Positions 53,922 to 63,568 of a stretch of DNA of 64,000 nucleotides are shown one piece after another. Under the pieces are notes generated by a model. The model was given only the letters and a program-made list of their open reading frames with translations. It did no database searches and was not told the origin of the DNA. Source of the DNA: Ideonella sp. (GTDB lineage Bacteria > Pseudomonadota > Gammaproteobacteria > Burkholderiales > Burkholderiaceae_C); assembly GCA_015075165.1 (NCBI GenBank), contig JABTUY010000001.1, positions 248,001 to 312,000 on the forward strand, given 5' to 3'. The position numbers and the translations under genes are program-made. Each line of letters opens with the position of its first letter. The first letter of the stretch is position 1.

Positions 53922-54916
53922 CCCGCGCAGCGGCGCTGCCGCGCGCGTTGCCGGACGCGCTGTCGCATGCACCTCCATACGCGCTGGTGCTCGCCGGCCC
54001 CACCGCATGCGGCAAGAGCGCGCTCGCGCTGGCGCTGGCCGAGCACGTCGACCTCGAGATCGTCAGCGTCGACTCGGCGCAGGTCTATCGTGGCCTCGAC
54101 ATCGGCACCGCCAAGCCTGGCGCCGCCGAACGCGCGCGCGTGCCGCACCACCTGATCGACCTGATCGACCCGGCCGAGCGCTACTCGGCCGCGCGCTTCG
54201 TCGCCGATGCGCGCGCCGCGATCGACGCCATCAACCGCCGCGGTCGTCTGGCGCTGCTGGTCGGCGGCACGATGCTGTACTTCAAGGCGCTGCTCGAAGG
54301 CCTCGACCGGCTGCCCGAAGCCGACGCCGCGCTGCGCGCCGAACTCGACGCGCAGGCGGCCGCGCACGGCTGGCCCGCGCTGCATGCCGAACTCGCGCGC
54401 GCCGACCCCACCACCGCGGCCCGCCTGGCGCCGCACGATGCACAGCGCATCCAGCGCGCGCTCGAGGTTTGGCGGCTCACCGGCCGGCCGCTGTCGCACG
54501 CGCAAGGCCGGCACGGCAGCACCGGCATGGCGTTGCCGCTGATCGCGCTCGAGCCGGCCTCGCGATCGTGGCTGCATGCGCGCATCGCCGCACGCTTCGA
54601 CGCCATGCTGGCCGCCGGCTTCGTCGACGAGGTGCGCGCGCTGCGCGCACGCGGCGACCTGCACGCGGCGCTGCCGTCGATGCGCTGCGTCGGCTACCGC
54701 CAGCTGTGGCAGCAGCTCGACGCCGGCTCGCTCGACACCCACTTGCTCGACACCGCGCGCGAGCGCGGCATCGCGGCGACACGTCAGCTCGCGAAGCGCC
54801 AGCTGACGTGGCTGCGCGGTTTTCGCGGCCCGCGCGTCGCGCGCATCGCTTGCGACCGCGACACCGTGCTCGCCGCGCTGCGCGCCCGCATCGCCAGCCT
54901 CGCCGAGGCCGGTTGA
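53918..54916 (+). CDS. miaA: tRNA dimethylallyltransferase
   Basis: Adds a dimethylallyl group to A37 of tRNAs that read UNN codons. The 332-residue enzyme has the P-loop [20 protein letters not shown], the [16 protein letters not shown] motif and [15 protein letters not shown], with [20 protein letters not shown] in the conserved core. Its C-terminal half includes [15 protein letters not shown]. Length is normal. It is translationally coupled to the upstream exporter, an unusual neighbour; mutL is not beside it. Confidence 0.96.
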   Translation: MTRAAALPRALPDALSHAPPYALVLAGPTACGKSALALALAEHVDLEIVSVDSAQVYRGLDIGTAKPGAAERARVPHHLIDLIDPAERYSAARFVADARAAIDAINRRGRLALLVGGTMLYFKALLEGLDRLPEADAALRAELDAQAAAHGWPALHAELARADPTTAARLAPHDAQRIQRALEVWRLTGRPLSHAQGRHGSTGMALPLIALEPASRSWLHARIAARFDAMLAAGFVDEVRALRARGDLHAALPSMRCVGYRQLWQQLDAGSLDTHLLDTARERGIAATRQLAKRQLTWLRGFRGPRVARIACDRDTVLAALRARIASLAEAG

Positions 54917-55052
54917 CTTCGGCCTGGACGCGCGCGCGCGGGCGTTCGGATCGGGCCGGCGATTGCGGTTATGGTGTGGGCTTTGGCAGGGTCTGCGGCG
55001 CCCCGCATGGCGCGCATCGGCGCAACGGCCCCGACACGCTTTGGAGATGGCC

Positions 55053-55901
55053 ATGAACCGCATGTCGATCGCTGCCATCGCGGCCACGGTGCTGACGGTG
55101 GCCGGCCTCGGCGGCCTGTATTGGTGGCAGCAGCGCGAGCGCCACGCCGCACAGGTGGCTGCCGCTGCGCCACCGGCGCTACCGCAGGCCTCGGCCGCCG
55201 CACCACCGGCGTCGGCGGCGAGCGAGCCGGCGATTCGCCATCCGGTGGCCGAGTCGGCGGTCGCCGCATCGGCGCCGGTAGTCGACGCCAAGCCGCCCAC
55301 CTGGTCGACGGCGTTGAACGATCTGCTCGGCCACTCGGCAGTGACGCGCTTCGTGTTGACCGACGATTTCGCGAACCGCTTCGTCGTCACGGTCGACAAC
55401 CTCGGCCGCCAGCATGCGGCGCCGAGGCTGTGGCCGCTGCAGCCGACGCCGGGGCGCTTCAGCGTCACCGGCCAGGGTGAACTGCGCGGCATTGCGCCGG
55501 AGAACGCGCGCCGCTACACGCCGCTGGTGTCGATGCTGACTGCGGTCGACAGCCGCCGCGCGGCCGAGTTGTACCTGCGCCTGTACCCGCAGCTGCAGCG
55601 CGCCTACGAGGAGCTGGGCTACCCCGGGCGCCACTTGAACGACCGCGTGATCGAGGTGATCGACCTGCTGCTGGCCACGCCCGAGCCGGCTTCGGGTGCG
55701 CCGCTGATGCAGCTGCCCGAGATCAAGGGCAGTGTGCCGTCGACCCAGCCCTGGCTGCGCTACGAATTCGCCGACCCGGCGCTGCAGTCGCTGTCATCGG
55801 GCCAGCGCATCCTGCTGCGCGTGGGCCCCGCGCACCGGCAGGCGTTGAAGGCCAAGCTGGCCGAGCTGCGCCGCTTGCTGGTGCGCCCGGCGACGCGCTG
55901 A
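55053..55901 (+). CDS. DUF3014 domain-containing membrane-anchored protein
   Basis: A 282-residue protein with one N-terminal helix (AIAATVLTVAGLGGLYWWQQ), an Ala/Pro-rich linker of about 60 residues, then a conserved periplasmic domain (LNDLLGHSAVTRFVLTDDFANRFV, RYTPLVSMLTAVDSRRAAEL, LYLRLYPQLQRAYEELGYPG) that is DUF3014. Function unknown. ATG at 55053 follows TTGGAG. It lies alone, 137 bp after miaA and 42 bp before the ABC ATPase. Confidence 0.88.
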   Translation: MNRMSIAAIAATVLTVAGLGGLYWWQQRERHAAQVAAAAPPALPQASAAAPPASAASEPAIRHPVAESAVAASAPVVDAKPPTWSTALNDLLGHSAVTRFVLTDDFANRFVVTVDNLGRQHAAPRLWPLQPTPGRFSVTGQGELRGIAPENARRYTPLVSMLTAVDSRRAAELYLRLYPQLQRAYEELGYPGRHLNDRVIEVIDLLLATPEPASGAPLMQLPEIKGSVPSTQPWLRYEFADPALQSLSSGQRILLRVGPAHRQALKAKLAELRRLLVRPATR

Positions 55902-55942
55902 AGCCGATTGAGCGCGCCGGCGGCTGCCGCAATGCCTGCGGC

Positions 55943-56611
55943 ATGATCGGCCGCATGCTCGAGGTGCGTGCACTGGCGAAGGCGTATGGCGACACCACCG
56001 TCTTCCGCGAGGTGTCGCTGCACGTCGCGGCGGGCGAGTTCGTGGTGTTGGTCGGCGAATCGGGCGTCGGCAAGTCCACGTTGCTCAACTGCATCGCCGG
56101 CCTCGACGAGGCCGATGCCGGCGACATCGTGTTCGGCGGCCGCCCGGTGCGCGCGCTCGACGCCGATGCGCGCGCACGCCTGCGCCGCGAGCACCTGGGC
56201 TTCGTGTTCCAGGCCTTCCACGTGCTGCCGCACCTGAGCGTGGCCGACAACGTGGCGCTGCCGTTGCTGCTGCTGCAGCGGCCCGACGATGCGCGCGTGG
56301 CGCAGATGCTCGAACGCGTGGGGCTGGCGGCGCTGGCCGCGCGCTGGCCGGCGCAGCTGTCGGGCGGACAGCTGCAGCGCGTGGCGCTGGCGCGCGCGCT
56401 GGTGCACAGGCCCGCACTGATCCTCGCCGACGAGCCGACCGGCAACCTCGACCCCGCGCAGGCCGGCCGCATCATCGATCTGCTGGCCGAACAGGTGCGC
56501 GCCGAAGGTGCCGGCTGCCTGCTGGTGACGCACTCGGCTGCGGCCGCGCAGCGTGCCGACCGCGTGCTGCGGCTGCACGCCGGCGGCATCACCGAGCAAC
56601 CGCGCGCGTGA
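55943..56611 (+). CDS. ABC transporter ATP-binding protein, LolD/FtsE-like
   Basis: A 222-residue ATPase. Walker A is LVGESGVGKSTLLNCIAGLD (about residues 36-55), the signature is LSGGQLQRVALARALVHRPA, Walker B is LILADEPTGNLDP, and the switch histidine is in LLVTHSA. With the FtsX-like permease downstream it forms a MacB/LolCDE-class mechanotransmission-type transporter. The exported substrate may be a lipoprotein, a lipid or a hydrophobic compound. ATG at 55943 or 55955 (MLEVRALAKAY) may be the start. Confidence 0.93.
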   Translation: MIGRMLEVRALAKAYGDTTVFREVSLHVAAGEFVVLVGESGVGKSTLLNCIAGLDEADAGDIVFGGRPVRALDADARARLRREHLGFVFQAFHVLPHLSVADNVALPLLLLQRPDDARVAQMLERVGLAALAARWPAQLSGGQLQRVALARALVHRPALILADEPTGNLDPAQAGRIIDLLAEQVRAEGAGCLLVTHSAAAAQRADRVLRLHAGGITEQPRA

Positions 56612-56614
56612 AAT

Positions 56615-56701
56615 GCCCCCCCGAAGCGACCTGGCGGTCGCCTCCCCCCAGGGGGCGCCGCCAGCGGCCCAGCAAAGCCGGTTCCGCGGCGGCCGCTTGG
56701 C
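56615..56701. repeat. intergenic palindromic repeat between the ATPase and permease genes
   Basis: A GC-rich element starting CCCCCCCGAAGCGACCTGGC and ending in GGCCGCTTGG. CTGGCGG (56631-56637) and CCGCCAG (56658-56664) form outer arms, with C and G runs in the centre. It is like the intergenic palindromes repeated many times in Burkholderiales and akin in build, not in sequence, to the 77-bp units at 12393. It pushes the permease start about 175 bp from the ATPase stop. Confidence 0.6.
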
Positions 56702-56786
56702 CGTGCCCGATTCATGCGGCGCGGGTGGCGCGCCCCCGTGGATCCTGGTTGCATTCGCGGTGCACGCTGGGCACTACTATCGGTCG

Positions 56787-59345
56787 GTGAGGTTGTTGCG
56801 AACCCTGGGGCCGTTGCCCGCGCTGCTGCGCGCGTTGTCGTGGCCGGAGTGGCGGCTGCACCCGTGGCGCCATGCTGCGGTGGCGCTGGTGGTCGCACTC
56901 GGCGTCGCGCTGGCGTTCTCGGTGCAGCTGATCAACGACTCGGCGCTGTCGGAGTTCGCAGGGGCGGTGCGCGCCGCCAACGGCGAACCCGATGTCTCGC
57001 TGGTCGGCCGCGACAACGCCGGCATCGACGACGACCTGCTCGACGCGCTGTCGCTCGATCCGGCGGTGCGCGTCGCGAGCCCGGTGTTCGAGGCCGACAC
57101 GCTGGCGCGCGACGCCGCCGGTGGCGAGCCGGTGTCGCTGCGCGCGATCGGCATCGATGCGTTGCAGGTGTTCGCGCTCGCGCCGGCGCTGGTGCCGCGG
57201 CTGGATGCGGCTGCCGATACACCCGGCGGCCCGCAGCGCCTGACGATGCTCGACCCCGACGTTGCATTCGCCAACGCCACGGCGCTGCAGCGCCTGAACC
57301 TGCACAGCGGCGACACGATCGAGCTGCGCGGCGCCGCTGGCTGGCAGCGGCTGCGCATTGCCGGCACGGTGGCGCTCGGCGGCCCGCCGACACTGGTGCT
57401 CGACGTCGCCTCGGCGCAGCAGCGCTTCGGCCACGCCGGCCGGCTGACGCGCATCGACCTGCGCCTGGCCGCCGGCGTGCAGGCCGATGCCTGGCAGCGC
57501 CGGCAAGCCTGGCCCGCCGGCGTGCACGCAGCCGCGAGCGCCGACGACGCCACCCAGCGCGTGTCGAACCTGTCGCGCGCGTACCGCGTCAACCTCAGCG
57601 TGCTGGCGCTGGTGGCGCTGTTCGTCGGCGGCTTCCTGGTCTACTCGGTGCTCGCGCTGTCGGTGGCGCAACGCACGCCGACCTTCGCGCTGCTCGGCGT
57701 GCTCGGCATGCCCGGTCGCGAGCGGCGCGCGCTGGTGCTGGCCGAGGCCGCGCTCGTCGGCGCCGCGGGCAGCGTGATCGGTCTGGCCGTCGGCGCTGCG
57801 CTCGCCGCGGCCGTGCTGCAGCGGCTGGGTGGCGACCTCGGTGGCGGCTACTTCACCGGCATCGCACCCCAGCTCAGGTGGTCGTGGCCGTCGGCACTGG
57901 GCTACGGCGCGCTCGGCACGCTGACCGCGGTGGCCGGCGCGTGGTGGCCGGCGCGCCGCGCCGAAGCGCTGCCGCCGGCGCAGGCACTGAAGGGTCTGTC
58001 GAGCCTGGGCCCGGCGCGTTCACGCGTGGGCCCGGCGGTGGCGTTGCTCGCGCTCGCCGCGGCGCTGGCGCTGCTGCCGCCGGTGGGCGGACTGCCGCTG
58101 GCCGCCTATGCGTCGGTGGCCGCGCTGCTGGCCGGCGGTGTCGCGCTGGTACCAACCTTGGTGCAGGCCCTGCTGCTGCGCCCTGCGCGGCCACGGCACG
58201 CGCTGCTGCTGCTCGCGCGCGAACGTGCGCGCCACCAGCGCCACACGGCCAGTGCTGCGGTGGCCGGCGTGGTCGCCAGCCTGGCGCTGTCGGTGGCGCT
58301 GACGGTGATGGTGGCGAGCTTCCGCGATGCCGTGTCGGCCTGGCTCGACGGCGTGCTGCCGGCCGACCTGTACCTGCGCAGCCGCGGCGGGCTTGCGGCG
58401 GCCGAGCTGAACACGCTGGAGCCCGCGTTCGCGCATGCCGCCGCGCAACTGCCTGGCGTGGCGCGCGTGCGTGCCTCGCGCGTCAAGCCGCTGCTGCTGG
58501 CGCCGCAGCGGCCGCCGCTGGCGCTGATCGTGCGGCCGGTGGACGACACCGCCAACGCCCTGCCCTGGCTCGGCACGGTGCTCGCCCCGGCCGCCGGCGA
58601 CACCGGCGTCTATGCGAGCGAACCGGCCGCCGCGCTATACAACCTGTCGATCGGTGGACAGTTCGACCTGCCGCTGCCCGATGGCGTGCAGCGCGTGCGC
58701 GTGCTGGGCATCTGGCGCGACTACGCGCGCCAGTTCGGCGCCATCGTGATCGACCCGGCGCACTGGCAGCGCCACGGCGGCGATGCGCGCATCAACGAGC
58801 TGGCGCTGTGGCTGCAGCCCGGCGCCGACGCGGCGCAGGTGGCCGCACGGCTGCGCGCGCTGGCCGGTGCCGACAGCCCGGTCGACACCGCCAGCGCCGG
58901 CGAGCTGCGCGCGCTGTCGCTCGCCATCTTCGACCGCAGCTTCGCGGTCACGCGCTACCTGCAGCTGGTGGCCATTGCGGTGGGCCTGATCGGCGTGGCG
59001 GCCAGCCTGTCGGCGCAGGTGCTGGCACGGCGCAAGGAGTTCGGCCTGCTGGCCCACCTGGGCCTCACGCGCCGCCAGGTGCTTGCCGTGGTGACCAGCG
59101 AGGCCGCGGTGTGGCTGGCCGCCGGCGCGGCGCTCGGGCTGGCGCTCGGCGTGGCGGTGAGCGCGGTGCTGGTGATGGTGGTCAACCCGCAGAGCTTTCA
59201 CTGGACGATGCCGCTGCGCCTGCCAGGGCCGCAACTCGTCGCGCTGGCGCTGGCGGTGTGGGCCTGCGGCCTGGTCACCGCGGCGTGGGCGGCGCGGCGC
59301 GCCGCGTCGCATGCCGTGGTGCTGGCGGTGAAGGAGGACTGGTGA
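56787..59345 (+). CDS. FtsX-like ABC transporter permease
   Basis: An 852-residue permease with two FtsX/MacB core domains. After the first helix (HAAVALVVALGVALAFSVQL) comes a large periplasmic domain (about 50-270), then helices including VLALVALFVGGFLVYSVLAL, and a second set with SLALSVALTVMVASFRDAVS, another periplasmic domain and three C-terminal helices ending AVKEDW. GTG at 56787 (MRLLRTLGPLPALLRALSWP) is chosen because the conserved part starts there and the upstream frame is the palindromic repeat. Its stop overlaps the next gene (GTGA). Confidence 0.9.
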   Translation: MRLLRTLGPLPALLRALSWPEWRLHPWRHAAVALVVALGVALAFSVQLINDSALSEFAGAVRAANGEPDVSLVGRDNAGIDDDLLDALSLDPAVRVASPVFEADTLARDAAGGEPVSLRAIGIDALQVFALAPALVPRLDAAADTPGGPQRLTMLDPDVAFANATALQRLNLHSGDTIELRGAAGWQRLRIAGTVALGGPPTLVLDVASAQQRFGHAGRLTRIDLRLAAGVQADAWQRRQAWPAGVHAAASADDATQRVSNLSRAYRVNLSVLALVALFVGGFLVYSVLALSVAQRTPTFALLGVLGMPGRERRALVLAEAALVGAAGSVIGLAVGAALAAAVLQRLGGDLGGGYFTGIAPQLRWSWPSALGYGALGTLTAVAGAWWPARRAEALPPAQALKGLSSLGPARSRVGPAVALLALAAALALLPPVGGLPLAAYASVAALLAGGVALVPTLVQALLLRPARPRHALLLLARERARHQRHTASAAVAGVVASLALSVALTVMVASFRDAVSAWLDGVLPADLYLRSRGGLAAAELNTLEPAFAHAAAQLPGVARVRASRVKPLLLAPQRPPLALIVRPVDDTANALPWLGTVLAPAAGDTGVYASEPAAALYNLSIGGQFDLPLPDGVQRVRVLGIWRDYARQFGAIVIDPAHWQRHGGDARINELALWLQPGADAAQVAARLRALAGADSPVDTASAGELRALSLAIFDRSFAVTRYLQLVAIAVGLIGVAASLSAQVLARRKEFGLLAHLGLTRRQVLAVVTSEAAVWLAAGAALGLALGVAVSAVLVMVVNPQSFHWTMPLRLPGPQLVALALAVWACGLVTAAWAARRAASHAVVLAVKEDW

Positions 59346-60490
59346 GGTTCTCCCGCCGTGCGCTGATGCTGTCGCTGCCGGCGGCGCTGGGCCTCGGTGG
59401 CGCCGGCGCACGCAGCCGCGCCGCGGCCGACGATCACACCCGCGACGCCGACGAAGACGACGATCGCATCCGCGACGGCCGCGCGCTGCGCTTTCCGCGC
59501 GACCACGGCGCGCACCCGGGCGCGCGCAACGAGTGGTGGTACGCCACCGGCTGGCTCGACACCGGCGGCGCGCCGCCGATCGGCTTTCAGGTCACGTTCT
59601 TCCGCCATCGCACCGGGCTGGCAGAGACGCTGCCCGGCCGCCTCGCGCCACGGCAGCTGCTGTTCGCGCATGCGGCACTGAGCGACATCGGCGCGCAGCG
59701 CCACCTGCAGGCGCAGTGCATGCAGCGCTGGTCGGGCGATGAAGCAGTGCGCAGCGTGCACGCGCGCCGCGCCGACACCGCGGTACGCATCGGCCGCTGG
59801 CACTTCGAGCGCAGCGGCGACGAGGCCGGCAGCCGCTACCGCGGCGAAGCCGGTGACGGCGATGCGCCGTTCACGCTCGCACTCGAGCTGCAGGCCACGC
59901 AGCCGCTGCTGCTGCAGGGCCAACTCGGCTTCTCGCGCAAGGGCCCGCTGCCGACGCAGGCCAGCCACTACTACAGCTGGCCGCAACTGCGTGTGCAGGC
60001 CCGGGTCGGCCGCGCTGGCACCGAACGGCAACTCGCCGGCCACGCCTGGCTCGACCACGAATGGAGCCATGAGTACCTGCCCACCGGCGCGGTCGGCTGG
60101 GACTGGATCGGCTTCAACCTCGACGAAGGCGGTGCGCTGATGGCCTTTCGGCTACGGCGCGCCGACGGCACGGCGCTGTGGTCGGGCGGCAGCCACCGCG
60201 ATGGCGCCGGGCGCTTGCGCGTGTTCGACGACGGCGACGTGCGCTTCACGCCGCAGCGCATCTGGCGCAGCGCCGCGACGCAGGCCAACTACCCGGTGCA
60301 GTGGGAGATCAACACACCCGCGGGCCGCTTCACCGTGCGCGCGCTGATGGACGCACAGGAGCTCGACGGCCGCGCGCACAGCGGCACCGTCTACTGGGAG
60401 GGCTTGTCCGATCTGCTCGATGGTCACGGCCGCCGCATCGGCCGCGGCTACCTCGAGATGACGGGCTACGCGAAACCGCTGGCGATGTGA
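59342..60490 (+). CDS. lipocalin-like/AttH-type secreted protein (CrtC-like fold)
   Basis: A 382-residue exported protein. The N-terminus MRFSRRALMLSLPAALGLGG is a Tat signal. The body has ARNEWWYATGWLDTGGAPPI, HYYSWPQLRVQARV, AWLDHEWSHEYLPTGAVGWD and GTVYWEGLSDLLDGHG, stretches shared by the AttH/carotenoid 1,2-hydratase (CrtC) fold. The gene overlaps the FtsX-like permease (GTGA), so the transporter and this lipocalin-like protein form a conserved trio. It may carry or process the exported lipid-like substrate (inference). True CrtC activity is unlikely without carotenoid genes nearby. Confidence 0.88.
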   Translation: MRFSRRALMLSLPAALGLGGAGARSRAAADDHTRDADEDDDRIRDGRALRFPRDHGAHPGARNEWWYATGWLDTGGAPPIGFQVTFFRHRTGLAETLPGRLAPRQLLFAHAALSDIGAQRHLQAQCMQRWSGDEAVRSVHARRADTAVRIGRWHFERSGDEAGSRYRGEAGDGDAPFTLALELQATQPLLLQGQLGFSRKGPLPTQASHYYSWPQLRVQARVGRAGTERQLAGHAWLDHEWSHEYLPTGAVGWDWIGFNLDEGGALMAFRLRRADGTALWSGGSHRDGAGRLRVFDDGDVRFTPQRIWRSAATQANYPVQWEINTPAGRFTVRALMDAQELDGRAHSGTVYWEGLSDLLDGHGRRIGRGYLEMTGYAKPLAM

Positions 60491-60542
60491 CACCGATGAA
60501 CCGCACGCACGCGCTGTCGGTGCTGACGCGCGATGCCGGCCG

Positions 60543-61361
60543 CTACTTCGACGTCTCGCGGTGCGCTTCGCCACTGCGGCGCGGCCGGATCGGCGCGGCA
60601 CGCACGCAGTTGCGGCCGGCCTTCTTGGCCGCGTAGAGCGCCAAGTCGGCATCGTGCACCAGCGCGTCGAGCGTGCGGTCGTCGCCCGCATAGGAGGCCA
60701 CGCCGATGCTGACCGTGATGCCCACCTTCTCGCCGTGCCAGTCGAGCCGGCCGCCGGCCACGCGCTCGCGGATGCGCTCGGCGACGTCGAGCGCGCCCAG
60801 CGGATCGGTGTGCGGCAGCAGGATCACCAGCTCTTCGCCGCCGAAGCGTGCCATCAGATCCGACGTGCGCAGCGTGGCGCGCACCGCGCGCGCCACCGCC
60901 ACCAGCAGCTTGTCGCCGCACAGGTGGCCGTGCTGGTCGTTCACGGCCTTGAAATGGTCGGCGTCGATCAGCAACAGTGCCGCCTCTTCGCCGTAGCGCT
61001 TGCAGCGCTGCCACTCGCGCTCGGCCACCTCGAAGAAGTAGCGCCGGTTGTGCACGCCGGTGAGCGCATCCTGGGTGGCCAGCACCGCCAGCGCGGCGCG
61101 CGCGCGTTCGAGCTGGAACACCAGCCGCAACACCAGCGCGCCGACCATCGGCACGATCACCAGCGCCGACAACGCCCCCACCTTCAGCGCCATGCCGGGC
61201 GAACCGATGCCGGCCACCAGCGCCACCAGCGGAGCCAGCAACGCCGTCAACAGCACCAGCGCAGCTGTGAGCAGCACCAGCGACGGCAGATAACCCAGCT
61301 GCACCAGCGCCTTGCCGGTGCGGGTCAGCCACGTGGTCTGGGACGGTAGCTCTTGCGGCAC
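60543..61361 (-). CDS. membrane diguanylate cyclase
   Basis: A 272-residue c-di-GMP synthase. Two hydrophobic segments (LPSLVLLTAALVLLTALLAP, VGALSALVIVPMVGALVLRL) precede the GGDEF domain. The active-site motif reads GGEEL (174-178), a tolerated variant of GGEEF, within ARFGGEELVILLPHT. The I-site RxxD (Arg165-Asp168, RTSD) is complete, so product feedback is likely, in contrast to the other cyclase. The start is uncertain: GTG 61361 is a reasonable choice, GTG 61451 an upstream alternative. Confidence 0.88.
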   Translation of the reverse strand: MPQELPSQTTWLTRTGKALVQLGYLPSLVLLTAALVLLTALLAPLVALVAGIGSPGMALKVGALSALVIVPMVGALVLRLVFQLERARAALAVLATQDALTGVHNRRYFFEVAEREWQRCKRYGEEAALLLIDADHFKAVNDQHGHLCGDKLLVAVARAVRATLRTSDLMARFGGEELVILLPHTDPLGALDVAERIRERVAGGRLDWHGEKVGITVSIGVASYAGDDRTLDALVHDADLALYAAKKAGRNCVRAAPIRPRRSGEAHRETSK

Positions 61362-61605
61362 GATGCCCGGGATTATGGCGAAGGGGCCTGCTTTCGGCTT
61401 TCGGGTGCGACCTCGATCACGGTGGTCGCCGTCGCCGCACAGACGCCGCACCCCTCATTCGAAGGATCTCCACAGGTTCGTCGCACTTGCCCACAGGCTG
61501 CGCCCATCGATGTCCACAACCGCGATCGCGGCGTTCGGCGCCGCCATCGGCGCCGGCGGCGGGTCACCGAGCCGGATGCCGGCCGGGTATACCCCTGCGA
61601 CACCG

Positions 61606-61611
61606 TAGACT
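61606..61611 (+). promoter_or_regulatory. candidate -10 box directly before the MsbA-like gene
   Basis: TAGACT ends seven bases before the GTG at 61619. A perfect palindrome GGGTATACCC lies at 61585-61594, about where an operator could overlap the promoter spacer. No ribosome-binding site is visible, so a leaderless transcript is possible. Confidence 0.4.
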
Positions 61612-61618
61612 GCCGCCC

Positions 61619-63460
61619 GTGACGCCGCCTTCCAGCCCCGCGCCCAGTGCATCCCGAAGCGCCGCGCGGACGCCGGCCTCGGCCTCGCCGCGCTCGCTGT
61701 CGGGGTTGTTGCCGTTCCTGCGGCCGTACCGCGGCCGCATCGCGTGGGCACTGGTGTTCCTGATCGGCGCGGCGGTCAGCACGCTGGTGCTGCCGATCGC
61801 GCTGCGCTCGTTGATCGACATGGGCCTCGTCGCGGCGGATCCGGGCGCGCGCGTGATGGCGCTGCGCGAGCATTTCTTCGCGCTGTTTCTCGTCGGCGCG
61901 GCGCTGGGCGTGTTCTCGGCGGCGCGCTTCTACATGGTCACCTGGATCGGCGAGCGCGTGACCGCCGACCTGCGCAGTGCCGTCTATGCGCACGTGCTGC
62001 GCCAGAGCCCGGAGTTCTTCGAGACCACGCAGACCGGCGAGGTGCTGTCGCGGCTGACCACCGACACCACGCTGGTGCAGACGGTGGTCGGCTCCAGCCT
62101 CAGCATGGGCCTGCGCAACACGGTGATGGGCGTTGGCGCGCTGATCATGCTGATCGTCACCAACCCCTACGTGATGACGCAGGTGCTCGGCATCCTGGTG
62201 CTGGTGGTGCTGCCGTCGCTGCTGTTCGGCCGCCGCGTGCGCCGCCTCAGCCGCGCCAGCCAGGACCGCGTGGCCGATTCCAGCGCCATCGCCGCCGAGG
62301 TGCTCAACGCGGTGCCGGTGGTGCAGGGCTTCGTGCAGGAGCCGCGCGAGACCGCGCGCTTCGCGCGTGCCACCGAAGACGCCTTCCAGACCGCGCGCAA
62401 GCGCTCGCGCGTGCGCGCGGTGCTGGTGGCGTTCATCATCACCGCCACCTTCGGCGCGCTGCTGTGGGGCCTGTACCAGGGCACGCAGGCCGTGCTCGGC
62501 GGCCACATCAGCGCCGGCCACCTCGGGCAGACGGTGGTCTACGTGATCATCCTGGTCAGCAGCGTCGCGGTGCTGTCGGAGGTGTACGGCGACCTGCTGC
62601 GCGCCGCCGGCGCCACCGAACGGCTGATGGAGCTGCTGGCCGCGCGCTCGCCGGTGGCCGATGCGCCGTCGCCGCGCGCACTGCCGCCGGTGCAAGGCGG
62701 CTCGTCGCTGGCGTTTGATCACGTCAGCTTCGCCTACCCCTCGCGGCCGCAGCATCCGGCGCTGCGCGGCGTCTCACTCGCGGTGCAGCCCGGCGAGACG
62801 GTGGCCGTGGTCGGACCCAGCGGCGCCGGCAAGAGCACGCTGTTTCACCTGCTGCTGCGCTTTTACGACGCGCACGCGGGCAGCGTGCGGCTCGACGGCG
62901 TGCCGGTGCGCGAGCTGGCGCTGGCCGAGCTGCGCCAGCGCATCGGCATCGTGCCGCAGGACAGCACGGTGTTCTCCACCAGCGCGATGGAGAACATCCG
63001 CTACGGCCGCCCCGGCGCCCGCGATGATGAGGTGATCGCCGCCGCGCGCGCCGCGTTCGCGCACGACTTCATCAGCGCGCTGCCCGAGGGCTACGCCACC
63101 TTCCTCGGCGAGCGCGGCGTGCGCCTGTCGGGCGGCCAGCGCCAGCGCATCGCGATCGCCCGCGCGATGCTGAAGAACCCGCCGCTGCTGCTGCTGGACG
63201 AGGCCACCAGCGCACTCGACGCCGAGAGCGAGCGCATGGTGCAGGCCGCGCTCGAGGCGGCGATGCGCAACCGCACCACGCTGGTGATCGCGCACCGGCT
63301 GGCCACCGTGCAGCGCGCCGACCGCATCGTGGTGATGGAGGCCGGCTCGATCGTCGATGTCGGCACGCATGCCGAGCTGGTGGCACGCGGCGGGCTCTAC
63401 GCGCGGCTGGCCGCGATGCAGTTCGAACTCGCGCCGGCTGAGGGCGTGGGCGCGGTGTGA
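61619..63460 (+). CDS. ABC transporter, MsbA-type lipid exporter (fused permease-ATPase)
   Basis: A 613-residue half-transporter. After a Ser/Ala/Pro-rich tail of about 30 residues there are six helices (LRPYRGRIAWALVFLIGAAV, VRAVLVAFIITATFGALLWG and others) and an ATPase with Walker A (VVGPSGAGKSTLFHLLLRFY), Q-loop (GIVPQDSTVFS), signature (VRLSGGQRQRIAIARAMLKN) and Walker B (LLLLDEATSALD). MsbA flips lipid A-core, and this subgroup may also export other lipids or drugs. GTG at 61619 is the likely start. Confidence 0.92.
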   Translation: MTPPSSPAPSASRSAARTPASASPRSLSGLLPFLRPYRGRIAWALVFLIGAAVSTLVLPIALRSLIDMGLVAADPGARVMALREHFFALFLVGAALGVFSAARFYMVTWIGERVTADLRSAVYAHVLRQSPEFFETTQTGEVLSRLTTDTTLVQTVVGSSLSMGLRNTVMGVGALIMLIVTNPYVMTQVLGILVLVVLPSLLFGRRVRRLSRASQDRVADSSAIAAEVLNAVPVVQGFVQEPRETARFARATEDAFQTARKRSRVRAVLVAFIITATFGALLWGLYQGTQAVLGGHISAGHLGQTVVYVIILVSSVAVLSEVYGDLLRAAGATERLMELLAARSPVADAPSPRALPPVQGGSSLAFDHVSFAYPSRPQHPALRGVSLAVQPGETVAVVGPSGAGKSTLFHLLLRFYDAHAGSVRLDGVPVRELALAELRQRIGIVPQDSTVFSTSAMENIRYGRPGARDDEVIAAARAAFAHDFISALPEGYATFLGERGVRLSGGQRQRIAIARAMLKNPPLLLLDEATSALDAESERMVQAALEAAMRNRTTLVIAHRLATVQRADRIVVMEAGSIVDVGTHAELVARGGLYARLAAMQFELAPAEGVGAV

Positions 63461-63510
63461 GCCTGCCGGCGCCGAACCCGGCGCGGCGCGCGTGGCGATT
63501 CACGCCGCAC

Positions 63511-63516
63511 TCCTAG
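63511..63516 (+). promoter_or_regulatory. candidate -10 box of thyA
   Basis: TAGAAT, about 52 bases before the thyA start, is identical to the -10 box of the tRNA-Ala gene. The -35 is not clear. It gives thyA its own promoter downstream of the MsbA-like gene. Confidence 0.4.
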
Positions 63517-63568
63517 AATCACCGCCTGCGCCGCCACACCGGCACCCCACCCCGACGAGGCCCGCCCC

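Noticed and set aside
56553-56786. N-terminal extension of the FtsX-like permease through an upstream ATG
   Set aside because: The extra residues are encoded by an intergenic palindromic repeat and do not look like a signal or conserved domain. The conserved part starts at GTG 56787.
59342-60490. Calling the lipocalin-like protein a carotenoid 1,2-hydratase (crtC)
   Set aside because: The fold is shared, but there are no carotenoid genes in the window and the ABC transporter context points elsewhere.
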